This document shows, one piece after another, positions 9,379 to 17,717 of a DNA stretch of 64,000 nucleotides. The translations under genes were made by a program, and so were the position numbers. How positions within the stretch are numbered: the stretch's first letter is position 1; the number at the start of each line of letters is the position of its first letter. Source of the stretch: Bin22 sp965207275 (GTDB lineage Bacteria > Chloroflexota > Dehalococcoidia > Lucifugimonadales > UBA3495); the NCBI GenBank assembly GCA_965207275.1, contig CBDBMH010000002.1, forward strand, positions 1 through 64,000, given 5' to 3'. The notes under the pieces are model-generated. The model did not search any database, had not been told where the DNA came from, and saw nothing but the letters and a program-made list of their open reading frames with translations.

Positions 9379-9795
9379 TCAGAGATATTCAGGAGGCGGC
9401 ATCAGACGCTCCGACTCCGGATAGGGCGGTATGTTCCGTATCCCTTCGCATATGCGACACTCACATTCCGGGTCTTGGTCGGCAATCAGCCCGTGCAGCA
9501 TGTTGATGTAGGCCAAAACCTTGCCCCGGTCCACGCCATCCAGGTAGAGTTCCTTCCTATCCTCCTGGCGAACCCAAGGCGCCGGTACATTCGACATATG
9601 TAGTGGTTGCCAACCACATTTGCTGCAACGGGCGTCGAAGTACTGGTGGGTTTCCTGGTCACGTCCCGTCACATATATCTCTCCGTCAGGTCCGGTCTCA
9701 TACCTTTCTCCACTTCTCTGAAATTCTCTTTGGTCAGCCCCGCACCAAGCGCAACCGATGGCAACCTTGTCTCCCGTGTTTTGCTCAGTATTCAT
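9379..9795 (-). CDS. small zinc-ribbon-like hypothetical protein
   Basis: 138 residues from ATG 9795, which has GAGGA 4 bases upstream; an earlier ATG at 9813 has no such site. The sequence contains CAWCG near the N-terminus and CSKCGW about 45 residues later, then CECRIC in the C-terminal third. This pattern fits one or two treble-clef or ribbon zinc sites. Similar cysteine pairs are common in small regulatory or nucleic-acid-binding proteins. It lies just downstream of the type I restriction operon on the same strand, but a gap of about 170 bases separates them, so membership of the operon is uncertain. No function can be assigned. Confidence 0.6.
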   Translation of the reverse strand: MNTEQNTGDKVAIGCAWCGADQREFQRSGERYETGPDGEIYVTGRDQETHQYFDARCSKCGWQPLHMSNVPAPWVRQEDRKELYLDGVDRGKVLAYINMLHGLIADQDPECECRICEGIRNIPPYPESERLMPPPEYL

Positions 9796-9963
9796 GGCGT
9801 CCTCGGACATCATCGGAAATCACAAATTCGTAGCTTGCCAGTTCCAATGGAAAGATAACAGGATTTCAATTGGAAGCGGGCGGCGGCGGTGAACACCAGT
9901 CTCCCCTATTACTAACGGCTCGGTTGACCTTGTCGGGCTAGGGTTTGCCGCTCAAGTACAGAG

Positions 9964-12900
9964 TCAAGCTGGGTCAGGGCAAATCAACGTCCAACCTTCC
10001 GACAATACCTCCGCTTGTTCCAGCACAGTCTGCGTCGCCTTCTCCTGCTTGTCGGGTGGATACCCGTGCTTGCGAAGGATGCGCCGGACCAGGACACGGA
10101 GCTGGGCGCGGACGTTCTCCCGCAGCGTCCAGTCAATGGTCACGTTGCCCCGCACGGTCTCCACCAACTCCCGGGCGATGGCGCGGAGCGTTTCGTCGCC
10201 CAGCACCTGTACGGCGCTGTCGTTGGTTTCCAGGGCGTCGTAGAAGGCCAACTCGTCATCCGTCAGGCCCAGCCTTTCGCCCCTGGCGGCGGCTTCCCGT
10301 ATTTCCCGGGCCAGTTGGATCAGCTCCTCTATCACCTGGGCCGCCTCAATCGCCCGGTTCTCATAGCGGCGGAGGGTCTGTTCCAGCATCTCGGCGAAGG
10401 AGCGGGCCTGCACCACGTTGGAACGCCGGCGGGCTGCCACTTCACCCCGGAGCAGCTTTTGCAGCAACTCCACCGCCAGGTTGCGCTGAGGCATTCCCCG
10501 CACCTCGGACAGGAAGTCATCGGACAACACCGAGATGTCCGGCTTGTCCAACCCCGCTGCCGCGAAGATGTCCAGGACCCCTTCCGAAGCCACCGCCCGG
10601 GAAACGATCTGGCGTATCGCCAGGTTCGTCTCCTCGTCCGATTGCGCATCCGAAGGGGACGACTTGGACAACGCCGCCCGCGCCGTCTGGAAGAAGCCCA
10701 CGTCGTCGCGGATGCGGTGGGTCTCCTCGTGGGGCACGGCCAGGGCGAAGGCTTGGGAGAGCTCGCGGACCGCCGCCATGCAGCGGTCTTTGCCGTTTTC
10801 CTGGGTCAGGATGTGTTCCTGAGCGGCCGGAAGCAACCCCAACCGTTCCCCTGGCCTGCCGGACGTCCACTTCGACCAGTCAAAGCCGTGAAACAGGGCG
10901 CAGCACACTTCGTGCTTTTCCAACATGACGGCCACCGCCTCTTCCTTGTCGATGGCGGCGCGCCCGGTTCCTCCGCTCTCGGTGTACGTGGCCAACGCCC
11001 GCCGCAGGTCGTCGGCCAATCCCAGGTAATCCACCACCAACCCGCCGGGCTTGTCCCGGAACACCCGGTTCACCCGGGCGATGGCCTGCATCAACCCGTG
11101 GCCCCGCATGGGCTTGTCCAGGTACATGGTGTGCAGGCTGGGCGCGTCGAAGCCGGTCAGCCACATGTCCCGCACCAATACCACCTTGAAAGGGTCGTCG
11201 GGGTCCCGGAAGCGGTTGGCCAGCGCCTCCCGGCGGGCCTTGTTCCTCACGTGCCGCTGCCACTCCGGCGGGTCCGATGCCGAGCCGGTCATCACCACCT
11301 TGATGGCGCCCTCGCCGTCGTTGCCGCCATGCCACTCCGGGCGCAGGCGAACCAGTTCGTCGTACAGGTCAATGCAGATGCGGCGGCTCATGCACACCAC
11401 CATGGCCTTGCCGTCAAGCGCTTCCAATCGCTGCTCGAAGTGATCAACTATGTCCTGGGCTATCTGCCTTACCCGGTCGGGGGAGCCTACGACGGCCTCC
11501 AGCTGCGCCCACTTGGTCTTCAGCCGCTCCCTTTGCTCGATTTCCTCGCCCTCGGTGGCCTCCTCGAAGTCCGGGTCAATGGTGGGCCGCTGGGTGTCGT
11601 CCAGTTCCAGCCTGGCCAGGCGGCTTTCGTAGTGGATGGGCACCGTGGCCCCGTCCTCCACGGAGCGCCGGATGTCGTAGATGCTGATGTAGTCGCCGAA
11701 CACGGCCCGGGTGTTGGCGTCCTCCAGTTCAATGGGAGTGCCGGTGAACCCCACGAAGGATGCGTTGGGCAGGGCGTCCCGCATGTGCCGGGCGTAACCG
11801 TCGATGAAGTCGTACTGGCTGCGGTGGGCCTCGTCCGCGATGACCACGATGTTGCGCCGTTCCGATAGGGTGGGATGGGTATCGCCCCGCTCCTCGGGAA
11901 AGAACTTCTGGATGGTGGTGAACACCACGCCGCCGGCCGCCACCGATAACTTCCGCCGCAGGTCGGCCCGGCTTTCGGCCTGTACCGGTGGCTGGCGCAG
12001 CAGGTCCTGGCAGCGGGAGAAGGTGCCGAAGAGTTGATCGTCCAGGTCGTTGCGGTCGGTGAGGACCACGATGGTGGGGTTCTGCATGGCCGGCTCTCGC
12101 ACGATGGCCCCGGCGTAGAAGGCCATGGTGAGGCTCTTGCCCGAACCCTGGGTGTGCCAGACCACCCCGATGCGCCGGTCGCCGGGTTCGCCGCCGGGAC
12201 TGCGCCCAGACTCGTAGCGGCCGCCTTCCTCGGCGACGTTCCGTTCCGCCTGCTGCAACTCCGCCGCCCGCAGGGTTTCACCCACGGCGGCGCGGACGGC
12301 GTGGAACTGGTGGTAGCCGGCCAGCTTCTTCACCGGCTTGCCGCTGCCGTCGTCGTCAAACACGATGAAATCCCGAAGCAGGGCCAGGAAGCGCTCCGGT
12401 TGGCAGACGCCCTCCAGCATCACCTGCAACTCGGTCAGGCTGGAATCCGCCAGAGTTTCCCCGGTGGTGGTGCGCCAGGGCTTGAACCATTCCTGCCCTG
12501 CGCCCAGGGCGCCGACGCGGGCGGCCAGACCGTCGGAGACCATCAGGACTTCGTTCATGGAGAACAGGGTGGTAAGGTCGGCCTGGTAGGTCTGTAACTG
12601 CTGCCAGGCGGTCCAGACGGTGGCGTCCGCGTCGGCGGGGTTCTTCAGTTCGATGACGCCCAGGGGCAGGCCGTTGAGGAACAGGACGACATCGGGGCGG
12701 CGGGTGTTCCGGTTCCCGCCCACTGTATCGGTGACCGTGAACTGGTTGACCGCCAGCCAGTCGTTGTTGCCCGGATTGCCGAAGTCGATGACCTGCGCCT
12801 GCTGGCCCCGTATGCCGCCGTCGCCGGCCCGGTACTCCACGTTGACGCCGTTGACCAGCATCCGGTGGAACTCCCGGTTGCGGGTTTCCAGGGCGGCCCC

Positions 12901-13134
12901 TTCGGGCCGGGTCAGCTTGCGGAGAGCATCGTCAACCGCCGAGTAGGGCAATTCCGGGTTCAGCCGGGCCAGGGCATCCCGCAGCCGTCGTTCCAGGACC
13001 ACATGCCCGTAGTCGGCCCGCTCCGCGCTTGGTGTACCCGGGGCGATGTCCGGCCCATGGGCCGTCTGCCAGCCCAGAGCGGCAAGCCATTCCAGGGCGG
13101 CTTGTTCGACGTCGGTTTCGGTGAGGGTGGTCAT
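9964..13134 (-). CDS. hsdR: type I restriction endonuclease, HsdR subunit
   Basis: 1056 residues. The N-terminal nuclease domain has the PD-(D/E)XK residues (RRPDVVLFLNGLPLGVIELK, about residues 146-164). The helicase motor follows, with Walker A HTQGSGKSLTM (about 328-337), DEAH (434-437) and later motifs VGFTGTPIE and QAIARVNR. HsdR pairs with HsdM and HsdS, translocates unmodified DNA and cleaves it. The length is normal for the family and there is no lesion. The start codon lies 3 bases after the stop of the PIN-like toxin gene, so translation is probably coupled. It is the last gene of the operon that begins with hsdM at 19323. Confidence 0.95.
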   Translation of the reverse strand: MTTLTETDVEQAALEWLAALGWQTAHGPDIAPGTPSAERADYGHVVLERRLRDALARLNPELPYSAVDDALRKLTRPEGAALETRNREFHRMLVNGVNVEYRAGDGGIRGQQAQVIDFGNPGNNDWLAVNQFTVTDTVGGNRNTRRPDVVLFLNGLPLGVIELKNPADADATVWTAWQQLQTYQADLTTLFSMNEVLMVSDGLAARVGALGAGQEWFKPWRTTTGETLADSSLTELQVMLEGVCQPERFLALLRDFIVFDDDGSGKPVKKLAGYHQFHAVRAAVGETLRAAELQQAERNVAEEGGRYESGRSPGGEPGDRRIGVVWHTQGSGKSLTMAFYAGAIVREPAMQNPTIVVLTDRNDLDDQLFGTFSRCQDLLRQPPVQAESRADLRRKLSVAAGGVVFTTIQKFFPEERGDTHPTLSERRNIVVIADEAHRSQYDFIDGYARHMRDALPNASFVGFTGTPIELEDANTRAVFGDYISIYDIRRSVEDGATVPIHYESRLARLELDDTQRPTIDPDFEEATEGEEIEQRERLKTKWAQLEAVVGSPDRVRQIAQDIVDHFEQRLEALDGKAMVVCMSRRICIDLYDELVRLRPEWHGGNDGEGAIKVVMTGSASDPPEWQRHVRNKARREALANRFRDPDDPFKVVLVRDMWLTGFDAPSLHTMYLDKPMRGHGLMQAIARVNRVFRDKPGGLVVDYLGLADDLRRALATYTESGGTGRAAIDKEEAVAVMLEKHEVCCALFHGFDWSKWTSGRPGERLGLLPAAQEHILTQENGKDRCMAAVRELSQAFALAVPHEETHRIRDDVGFFQTARAALSKSSPSDAQSDEETNLAIRQIVSRAVASEGVLDIFAAAGLDKPDISVLSDDFLSEVRGMPQRNLAVELLQKLLRGEVAARRRSNVVQARSFAEMLEQTLRRYENRAIEAAQVIEELIQLAREIREAAARGERLGLTDDELAFYDALETNDSAVQVLGDETLRAIARELVETVRGNVTIDWTLRENVRAQLRVLVRRILRKHGYPPDKQEKATQTVLEQAEVLSEGWTLICPDPA

Positions 13135-13137
13135 GGG

Positions 13138-13491
13138 CTATTCCCGAATGCGGATACGAGAATCGTCAACGATCCAAAGTTGCCCCTGAAGAGAACTGCC
13201 TGACAAACTCGGCAACATCCGAGATACTACATCCAGCTGACGCCTGGGTGCTTGGCTACTGATGCGCAGGACAATCAACCCAGGATAGCGATGTGGTGGA
13301 TACGCTCTGACATCGGAGAAGTCCAAGTCGAGGGTAAGCAAGATTCTGCCTTCGTCCAGGCATACTGAAGCAACGTCAGGGTCCTCGGCTCCGGCCAATC
13401 CCTGCTCCGCAACGGTGGATGCGTCGTGTCCGGCTTCTCTCAACAACCTGGCAATCGTCGGCGATAGATTCTCATCCAGCTTGAACCGCAT
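13138..13491 (-). CDS. DUF5615 PIN-like toxin (VapC45-type)
   Basis: 117 residues with the DUF5615 hallmarks MRFKLDENLSP at the start and ILLTLDLDFSD in the middle. These acidic clusters correspond to the metal-binding site of PIN-domain ribonucleases. Members of this family are predicted toxins that cleave RNA and are held in check by a DUF433 protein. Such a protein is encoded 8 bases upstream, so the two form a toxin-antitoxin pair. Here the pair is inserted between an Mrr-like nuclease and hsdR, where it could act as an addiction or abortive-infection guard for the restriction operon. The C-terminal residues overlap no other gene. Confidence 0.85.
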   Translation of the reverse strand: MRFKLDENLSPTIARLLREAGHDASTVAEQGLAGAEDPDVASVCLDEGRILLTLDLDFSDVRAYPPHRYPGLIVLRISSQAPRRQLDVVSRMLPSLSGSSLQGQLWIVDDSRIRIRE

Positions 13492-13499
13492 TGGAATGC

Positions 13500-13727
13500 C
13501 TATACGCCGAGCGGCAAAATGCGCTCCTTGGCCAACTCCGCGGCGTAGAGCAGGGACGCCTGCACCGCTTCCTCAGAAACCGAAGGGTAGTGCGCGGCGA
13601 TTTCTTGAGCGCTCAGGCCGTCCGCCAGGCAGTCCAGAATGACCGTTACCATGACTCGTGTGCCGGTGATGCAAGCCTTGCCGTGGCAGATCATTGGGTC
13701 AGATGATATGTAATCGCGCCAGTTCAT
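13500..13727 (-). CDS. DUF433 antitoxin (VapB45-type)
   Basis: 75 residues with the family signature DPMICHGKACITGTRVMV at the N-terminus and a helix-turn-helix-like segment (LSAQEIAAHYPSVSEEAVQASLLYA). DUF433 proteins bind DNA and neutralise the DUF5615 toxin encoded next. The gene precedes the toxin gene by 8 bases on the same strand, the usual antitoxin-first order. About 100 bases separate it from the Mrr-like gene upstream, room for its own promoter and autoregulation. Confidence 0.88.
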   Translation of the reverse strand: MNWRDYISSDPMICHGKACITGTRVMVTVILDCLADGLSAQEIAAHYPSVSEEAVQASLLYAAELAKERILPLGV

Positions 13728-13824
13728 TGCTAATCCTCCGATTCAACGTCGGCTTCGGTGAACATTGGATTGATCAAGGGAAACCCCGCGTGAGATGCTC
13801 ATCTCTGGGACCCGCCGGCAGCGA

Positions 13825-15087
13825 TCAGTCCGAATAAAACGGAGCAGGTTCCTGGTTCCATGGACTGTAGAATTCCCATTCTTCGTCAACGTCACAGAAC
13901 CTGAACCCTGAGCCTTTCAGTAGCTTCTTTACCCGCCTCGCGGTATCTGTTAGCTGTAGCACTTTTTGGTAGTCGCGCAGGTCAGGCACTTCGGTTCCCG
14001 CCTGCATGTATCCATCATGTTGGACAATCAGTGATGGCAAATCCATCACGAGTCCAGACCCAGCCGACTCCTTTAGCACGAGGCTGAACTTGTTGTACTG
14101 AATGGTGTATCCGCATCGGGCGTGCATTATTGTCTTCGGGTCTCGTCGGGCTCTGTTCAGGGCCCTTATCACCTCAGCTTCTGTGACTATGCGTTTCTTT
14201 ACCTCGATGATGCCCGCACTCGCGTCGGCACACCATTTCCGCACGTCGTCCGACACGCGCAGTTCCATCTGCACATTATCACGACCGGCGAAATTCTTCG
14301 CAGACGGGAGATAGCGGGATGTGGTGACAAACATGCTATTGGCAGCGCCCTCAGCCTCCTTCACCCCATGCAGAGCTTGAACGGCCTGCAGTCCGATTGG
14401 GTTGTTCTTGCCGTGCTTCTTCACTTGCACCAACGTCAGTATATCCCCGATAGGGTCGCGCTGGAGCAACCGTATATCTACTCCCCCGTCGGCACGTCCT
14501 GGTCCGAGTTGGGTCTCGAACCCCTGGGCCTGCAATAACTCGGCGACCAACATCTCGAACTGCCGCCAATCCAGCTTGGTAAGCTGATCCGAATTCTTGC
14601 TGAAGTGCTCGTAGAGCTCGGAGTTCAGCGCATCGAAGTCACCCTGAATCAAGCTGCATATCCACTTCCACCTCATGTACTCCTTGAATCTCTGAAAGAT
14701 GAGGCCATCTTTTCGCTCCATTGGGACGATATTGAGGCGGTCTACGTCAAAGGTTTCTCCGTAGAAGCCATGTCCTTCGATTAATCGCTGGCATTCGTCC
14801 GAGAGACGTTGCGCCTCCTGAGTATCATGGATAGCCCCAATTCCAGGATGGATCACCAATTCGGCGAGGTCTCCCTCGCCACGTAGTGTGGTCACTGTCG
14901 GCGCGCCGGTTTCCAAATCAAAGCTCTTCACGACCCTCTGGAAGCATGCGTCGTACCAGAGATCGTTTTGCCTTGCCCACGTTTCTACGGCAACTTCAAG
15001 ATTGTTGATTCGCTTTTCAAGTTGCTTATCGAAAAATGGCCGGGCGACGTTTTTGACACCCAATTGATACCTCTCTGGGACTCTCAT
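13825..15087 (-). CDS. Mrr-like restriction endonuclease
   Basis: 420 residues. The Mrr_cat nuclease fold lies at about 173-300: WRQFEMLVAELLQAQGF (helix with E178), GRADGGVDI (D200 and D204) and LVQVKKHGKN (Q221-V-K223 in place of ExK, typical for Mrr). The residues expected for metal-dependent cleavage are present. The first 170 residues are helical with no named domain and could recognise DNA or partner proteins. The C-terminal 110 residues are also unassigned. Mrr-type enzymes cut foreign modified DNA, so this would complement the type I system. It lies 35 bases after the HsdS fusion and is probably cotranscribed. A methyl-specific function is inferred from the family only. Confidence 0.82.
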   Translation of the reverse strand: MRVPERYQLGVKNVARPFFDKQLEKRINNLEVAVETWARQNDLWYDACFQRVVKSFDLETGAPTVTTLRGEGDLAELVIHPGIGAIHDTQEAQRLSDECQRLIEGHGFYGETFDVDRLNIVPMERKDGLIFQRFKEYMRWKWICSLIQGDFDALNSELYEHFSKNSDQLTKLDWRQFEMLVAELLQAQGFETQLGPGRADGGVDIRLLQRDPIGDILTLVQVKKHGKNNPIGLQAVQALHGVKEAEGAANSMFVTTSRYLPSAKNFAGRDNVQMELRVSDDVRKWCADASAGIIEVKKRIVTEAEVIRALNRARRDPKTIMHARCGYTIQYNKFSLVLKESAGSGLVMDLPSLIVQHDGYMQAGTEVPDLRDYQKVLQLTDTARRVKKLLKGSGFRFCDVDEEWEFYSPWNQEPAPFYSD

Positions 15088-15122
15088 ACCAGCTCATTCC
15101 TACCTGGAAGAGGCGTTATGTA

Positions 15123-16748
15123 CTAAGAAACGCGTGGGCGTGTGTATGTGTCCAATCGCATCGCCCCTGAAACCAACTTCGGCAGCAGCGCATCCCGCTG
15201 GGCTGCCAAAGCGCAGGATTCGCGTTCATTGGTCACGATCCTCTCAAAAAGCGACTGAACTCGTGCGTCGAATTGCGCCAGCACCCTTTCGTGCGGCATG
15301 ACAAACCCGATTTTCCGGAAGTTGCTCTTGCTAATTTCAAGGAAAGTGGAACCATTTGCGTGGTTCACGATTTCGTCGTGGAATACTTGGCTCCAGTGCA
15401 GCATGAAATGGTTAGAGACGGCCTTCCCGGGTGGAACCGCGATAAAGCCCTGATTGATTGCCACCGGCATCTGGCAAATTGCCAAGTAACCGATGGGAGC
15501 CCGCGATGACAGCAACAGCGTGCCTGCCGGCAAAAGCCCAGAGGGAATCCTGGCTAATCCAATGTTCGTAACCTTCCGTTCGGTGTCCAAAATGACAGGT
15601 GAGCGCAGAATAGAAAGGTCTTTCGGTGTAGCCCAGCAGTGCGTTCCGCCTTCCCAATAATCGGATATCTTGGTACTTGGTGTTGTTCCTCCAACAACAT
15701 CGATAACCTCCCCCAGCGCCTTCACCTCCCACCCCTCCGGTATCTCGCCCAGCTTCGAGTCCACCAGCCGGTCGGGGAACAGGTCCCACAGCTCCGGTGG
15801 CAGGTAGGGTTCCCGGCCCTCCAGCTTGGCGCGGACCGGGCCGAAATCCACGAACCAGTCCTGGAAGACGGCCCGGGCCATCGCCTCCAGCGTCTCGTTC
15901 GACCGCCGGTTCAGCTCAATCTTGTCGTCCAGCGCGCCCAGGACGTGGGCGATGGCTCGCTGCTCCGATATGGGTGGAAGAAGGATTTGCAGATGGTCCA
16001 GACAATCCACTGGTACCCTTTGGCGTCCCGAAGTGCCTGTCATTTGGCCGATAGCGTAGTTGCGGACTTCCTTCCATTGGGTTAGGTAATAGGCAAAGTC
16101 GTTATCCGTAACGCCTAAACGACCACGAATGACTATGAATTCAGTTGAGCCGTGCGCTTCTAGATTGTCTCCGATGGCCTGATAGCGGGCGATTTTCCCG
16201 TTCTCCAAGCATGGAGTAATGCGAGCCATCAGCGTGTCGCCGCTCTGGAATCTGGAGCCGCTACCCTTGAACTCTCGCTCCTCAGCAGAGAGAGTGATTC
16301 TCGATTCGGGGTTCACGGATGCCATATCTACAAAGGGATAAACCGCGCCACGTCTCAGCCGGACCGTCGGATTGACTTCTACCGCTTGGCTGAATGGCGT
16401 TTCGCTCCACGCGCCCGAAGTAACGGTGAACGCCACTCGCCGGCCATTCGCTCCGTCCTGCACAATCACGTAGTCCCGCTTTATCACCTCTCGGAAGCTC
16501 TCGGATATGGAGTGCCAGTCGAGCACGTCTACTCGTATGGGCAGTTCGGAGTCCTCGAAGGCTTCCTTTAGGCGACCGAGCGTCCTCCGGTCCAATGGTC
16601 CACTTCCGACAATGGCGAGGTCGAGGTCCGAGTAATCCTTCGCCGTCCATGTCGCGCGGGAGCCGAAGGCTCGCACCTCGCATTCCGGCACATGCCCGTC
16701 TAGGATGCGCTCAACCGTCGCGAGGTGATTCGGGTTCAGGTCAATCAT
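15123..16748 (-). CDS. hsdS: MNT nucleotidyltransferase fused to type I specificity subunit HsdS
   Basis: A single open frame of 541 residues. Residues 1-98 are a complete minimal nucleotidyltransferase: FGSRATWTAKDYSDLDL (G29-S30-R31, D41, D43) with a third acidic residue in RVDVLD. It then continues without a stop into HsdS: a first target recognition domain (EVNPTVRLRRGAVYPFVDM, DTLMARITPCLENGKIA), a conserved helical spacer (LPPISEQRAIAHVLGALDDKIELNRR), a second recognition domain and a second helix. HsdS reads the DNA target for HsdM and HsdR. The ATG at 16748 overlaps the stop of the HEPN gene by 8 bases. MNT proteins normally stand alone as partners of HEPN proteins, so this fusion is unusual. 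A lost stop codon between two genes is the simple alternative. Confidence 0.88.
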   Translation of the reverse strand: MIDLNPNHLATVERILDGHVPECEVRAFGSRATWTAKDYSDLDLAIVGSGPLDRRTLGRLKEAFEDSELPIRVDVLDWHSISESFREVIKRDYVIVQDGANGRRVAFTVTSGAWSETPFSQAVEVNPTVRLRRGAVYPFVDMASVNPESRITLSAEEREFKGSGSRFQSGDTLMARITPCLENGKIARYQAIGDNLEAHGSTEFIVIRGRLGVTDNDFAYYLTQWKEVRNYAIGQMTGTSGRQRVPVDCLDHLQILLPPISEQRAIAHVLGALDDKIELNRRSNETLEAMARAVFQDWFVDFGPVRAKLEGREPYLPPELWDLFPDRLVDSKLGEIPEGWEVKALGEVIDVVGGTTPSTKISDYWEGGTHCWATPKDLSILRSPVILDTERKVTNIGLARIPSGLLPAGTLLLSSRAPIGYLAICQMPVAINQGFIAVPPGKAVSNHFMLHWSQVFHDEIVNHANGSTFLEISKSNFRKIGFVMPHERVLAQFDARVQSLFERIVTNERESCALAAQRDALLPKLVSGAMRLDTYTRPRVS

Positions 16749-17163
16749 TGCGAGCTTCCAATGCCAGTAGGAACCGTTGCGCGTCGTGTGCAAACTCCCT
16801 CGTGGCCCTGTAGACCATCATGGCCCTCTCTTCGTCGTAAATGTGGGTGGTGGCGTTCCTCGCTTCATGGTGCTGCATCCACAGGTCCACGTCGGGAATG
16901 AGGCGGTTTTCGGCGGCAAGGCGAAACAGCTGACGTCTGGTAACGCCGTCTGCAACTTCAGGGTTGACGTAGGTGCTCAGCCACCGAGCCATCAGCTTCC
17001 AGCAAAGTTCATAAGTGACCTCGAAGTTCTGGATGACCCCTGAGCGGATTCCGTTCCGCTCGACATCGCTCAACTGCCCCATACGAGCGTCGTTCTCGCT
17101 CACCGCCAGCAGGTCTGTTAGCGCCTTTATGGAGTTTCGCAAGCTATCCAGTTCGAGCGGCAT
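16741..17163 (-). CDS. HEPN-domain protein, HI0074 type
   Basis: 140 residues of the family called nucleotidyltransferase substrate-binding protein (HI0074). The typical segments are GVIQNFEVTYELCWKLMARWL and HHEARNATTHIYDE. The latter contains R102-N-x-x-x-H107, the RX4-6H motif that in toxic HEPN proteins is the ribonuclease site. In HEPN-MNT pairs the MNT partner blocks the HEPN toxin, in studied cases by adding nucleotides to it. Here the MNT partner is the N-terminal domain of the next protein, the HsdS fusion, whose start codon overlaps this stop. This couples a possible toxin to the specificity subunit of the restriction system. Confidence 0.88.
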   Translation of the reverse strand: MPLELDSLRNSIKALTDLLAVSENDARMGQLSDVERNGIRSGVIQNFEVTYELCWKLMARWLSTYVNPEVADGVTRRQLFRLAAENRLIPDVDLWMQHHEARNATTHIYDEERAMMVYRATREFAHDAQRFLLALEARND

Positions 17164-17177
17164 GATCTTCTCCGTTG

Positions 17178-17717
17178 CTAGTGGTCACGTTCCAGCCAAT
17201 TGATCCAATCAAGTTGGGCTACATCCAATTCATGGCTACTCTCATTTGTTTTGCCACTCAGATCTTCATAGGTGATATGCACAGTGAAACTACGGAGCGG
17301 CGGAGACGCCAACAGTGACGGTCCAATACCGAAGAACGATTGAATACGCTCACCTTGAGGAAGCAAGTCTGTTCCTCTTCCGCCTGATTGATTCGTGAAT
17401 GTTGACGACACATCATGAGCCGAAAAGTCATTCATATCCCCTTCAATCGTGAATTCAACATTCTTTGCTGGCCCACGCCCCACATTCGCCAGTACAAAAT
17501 TGATGGTGTGCGGCTGTTGAGAGTCGGTTGCCAGATACGCAACGACCTTGGGCTCGCTGCCTGACTCTCGCATCAGACGATTTTCGTTCGCCAGGGTTTT
17601 TGTTAGCCATGCTGTGATGATGGCAAACACTGCAATGACGACCGTTGCGACCGCCGAGATGAGCCCATGGTTGGCATTCAACCACTCAATCCAGCTCATG
17701 TTCATCTCTAAGTCCAT
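17178..17717 (-). CDS. membrane-anchored hypothetical protein of the restriction operon
   Basis: 179 residues with one transmembrane helix near the N-terminus (GLISAVATVVIAVFAIITAWL) followed by a charged helix and a beta-rich domain (KVVAYLATDSQQPHTINFVLANVGRGPAKNV) resembling an Ig-like fold. The start at 17717 has GGGGAG 4 bases upstream and overlaps the end of hsdM by 32 bases; the stop is 14 bases before the HEPN gene. This strongly ties it to the operon. No catalytic motif is visible. The helix could anchor the domain to the inner membrane, perhaps as a sensor, but that is a guess. Confidence 0.75.
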   Translation of the reverse strand: MDLEMNMSWIEWLNANHGLISAVATVVIAVFAIITAWLTKTLANENRLMRESGSEPKVVAYLATDSQQPHTINFVLANVGRGPAKNVEFTIEGDMNDFSAHDVSSTFTNQSGGRGTDLLPQGERIQSFFGIGPSLLASPPLRSFTVHITYEDLSGKTNESSHELDVAQLDWINWLERDH

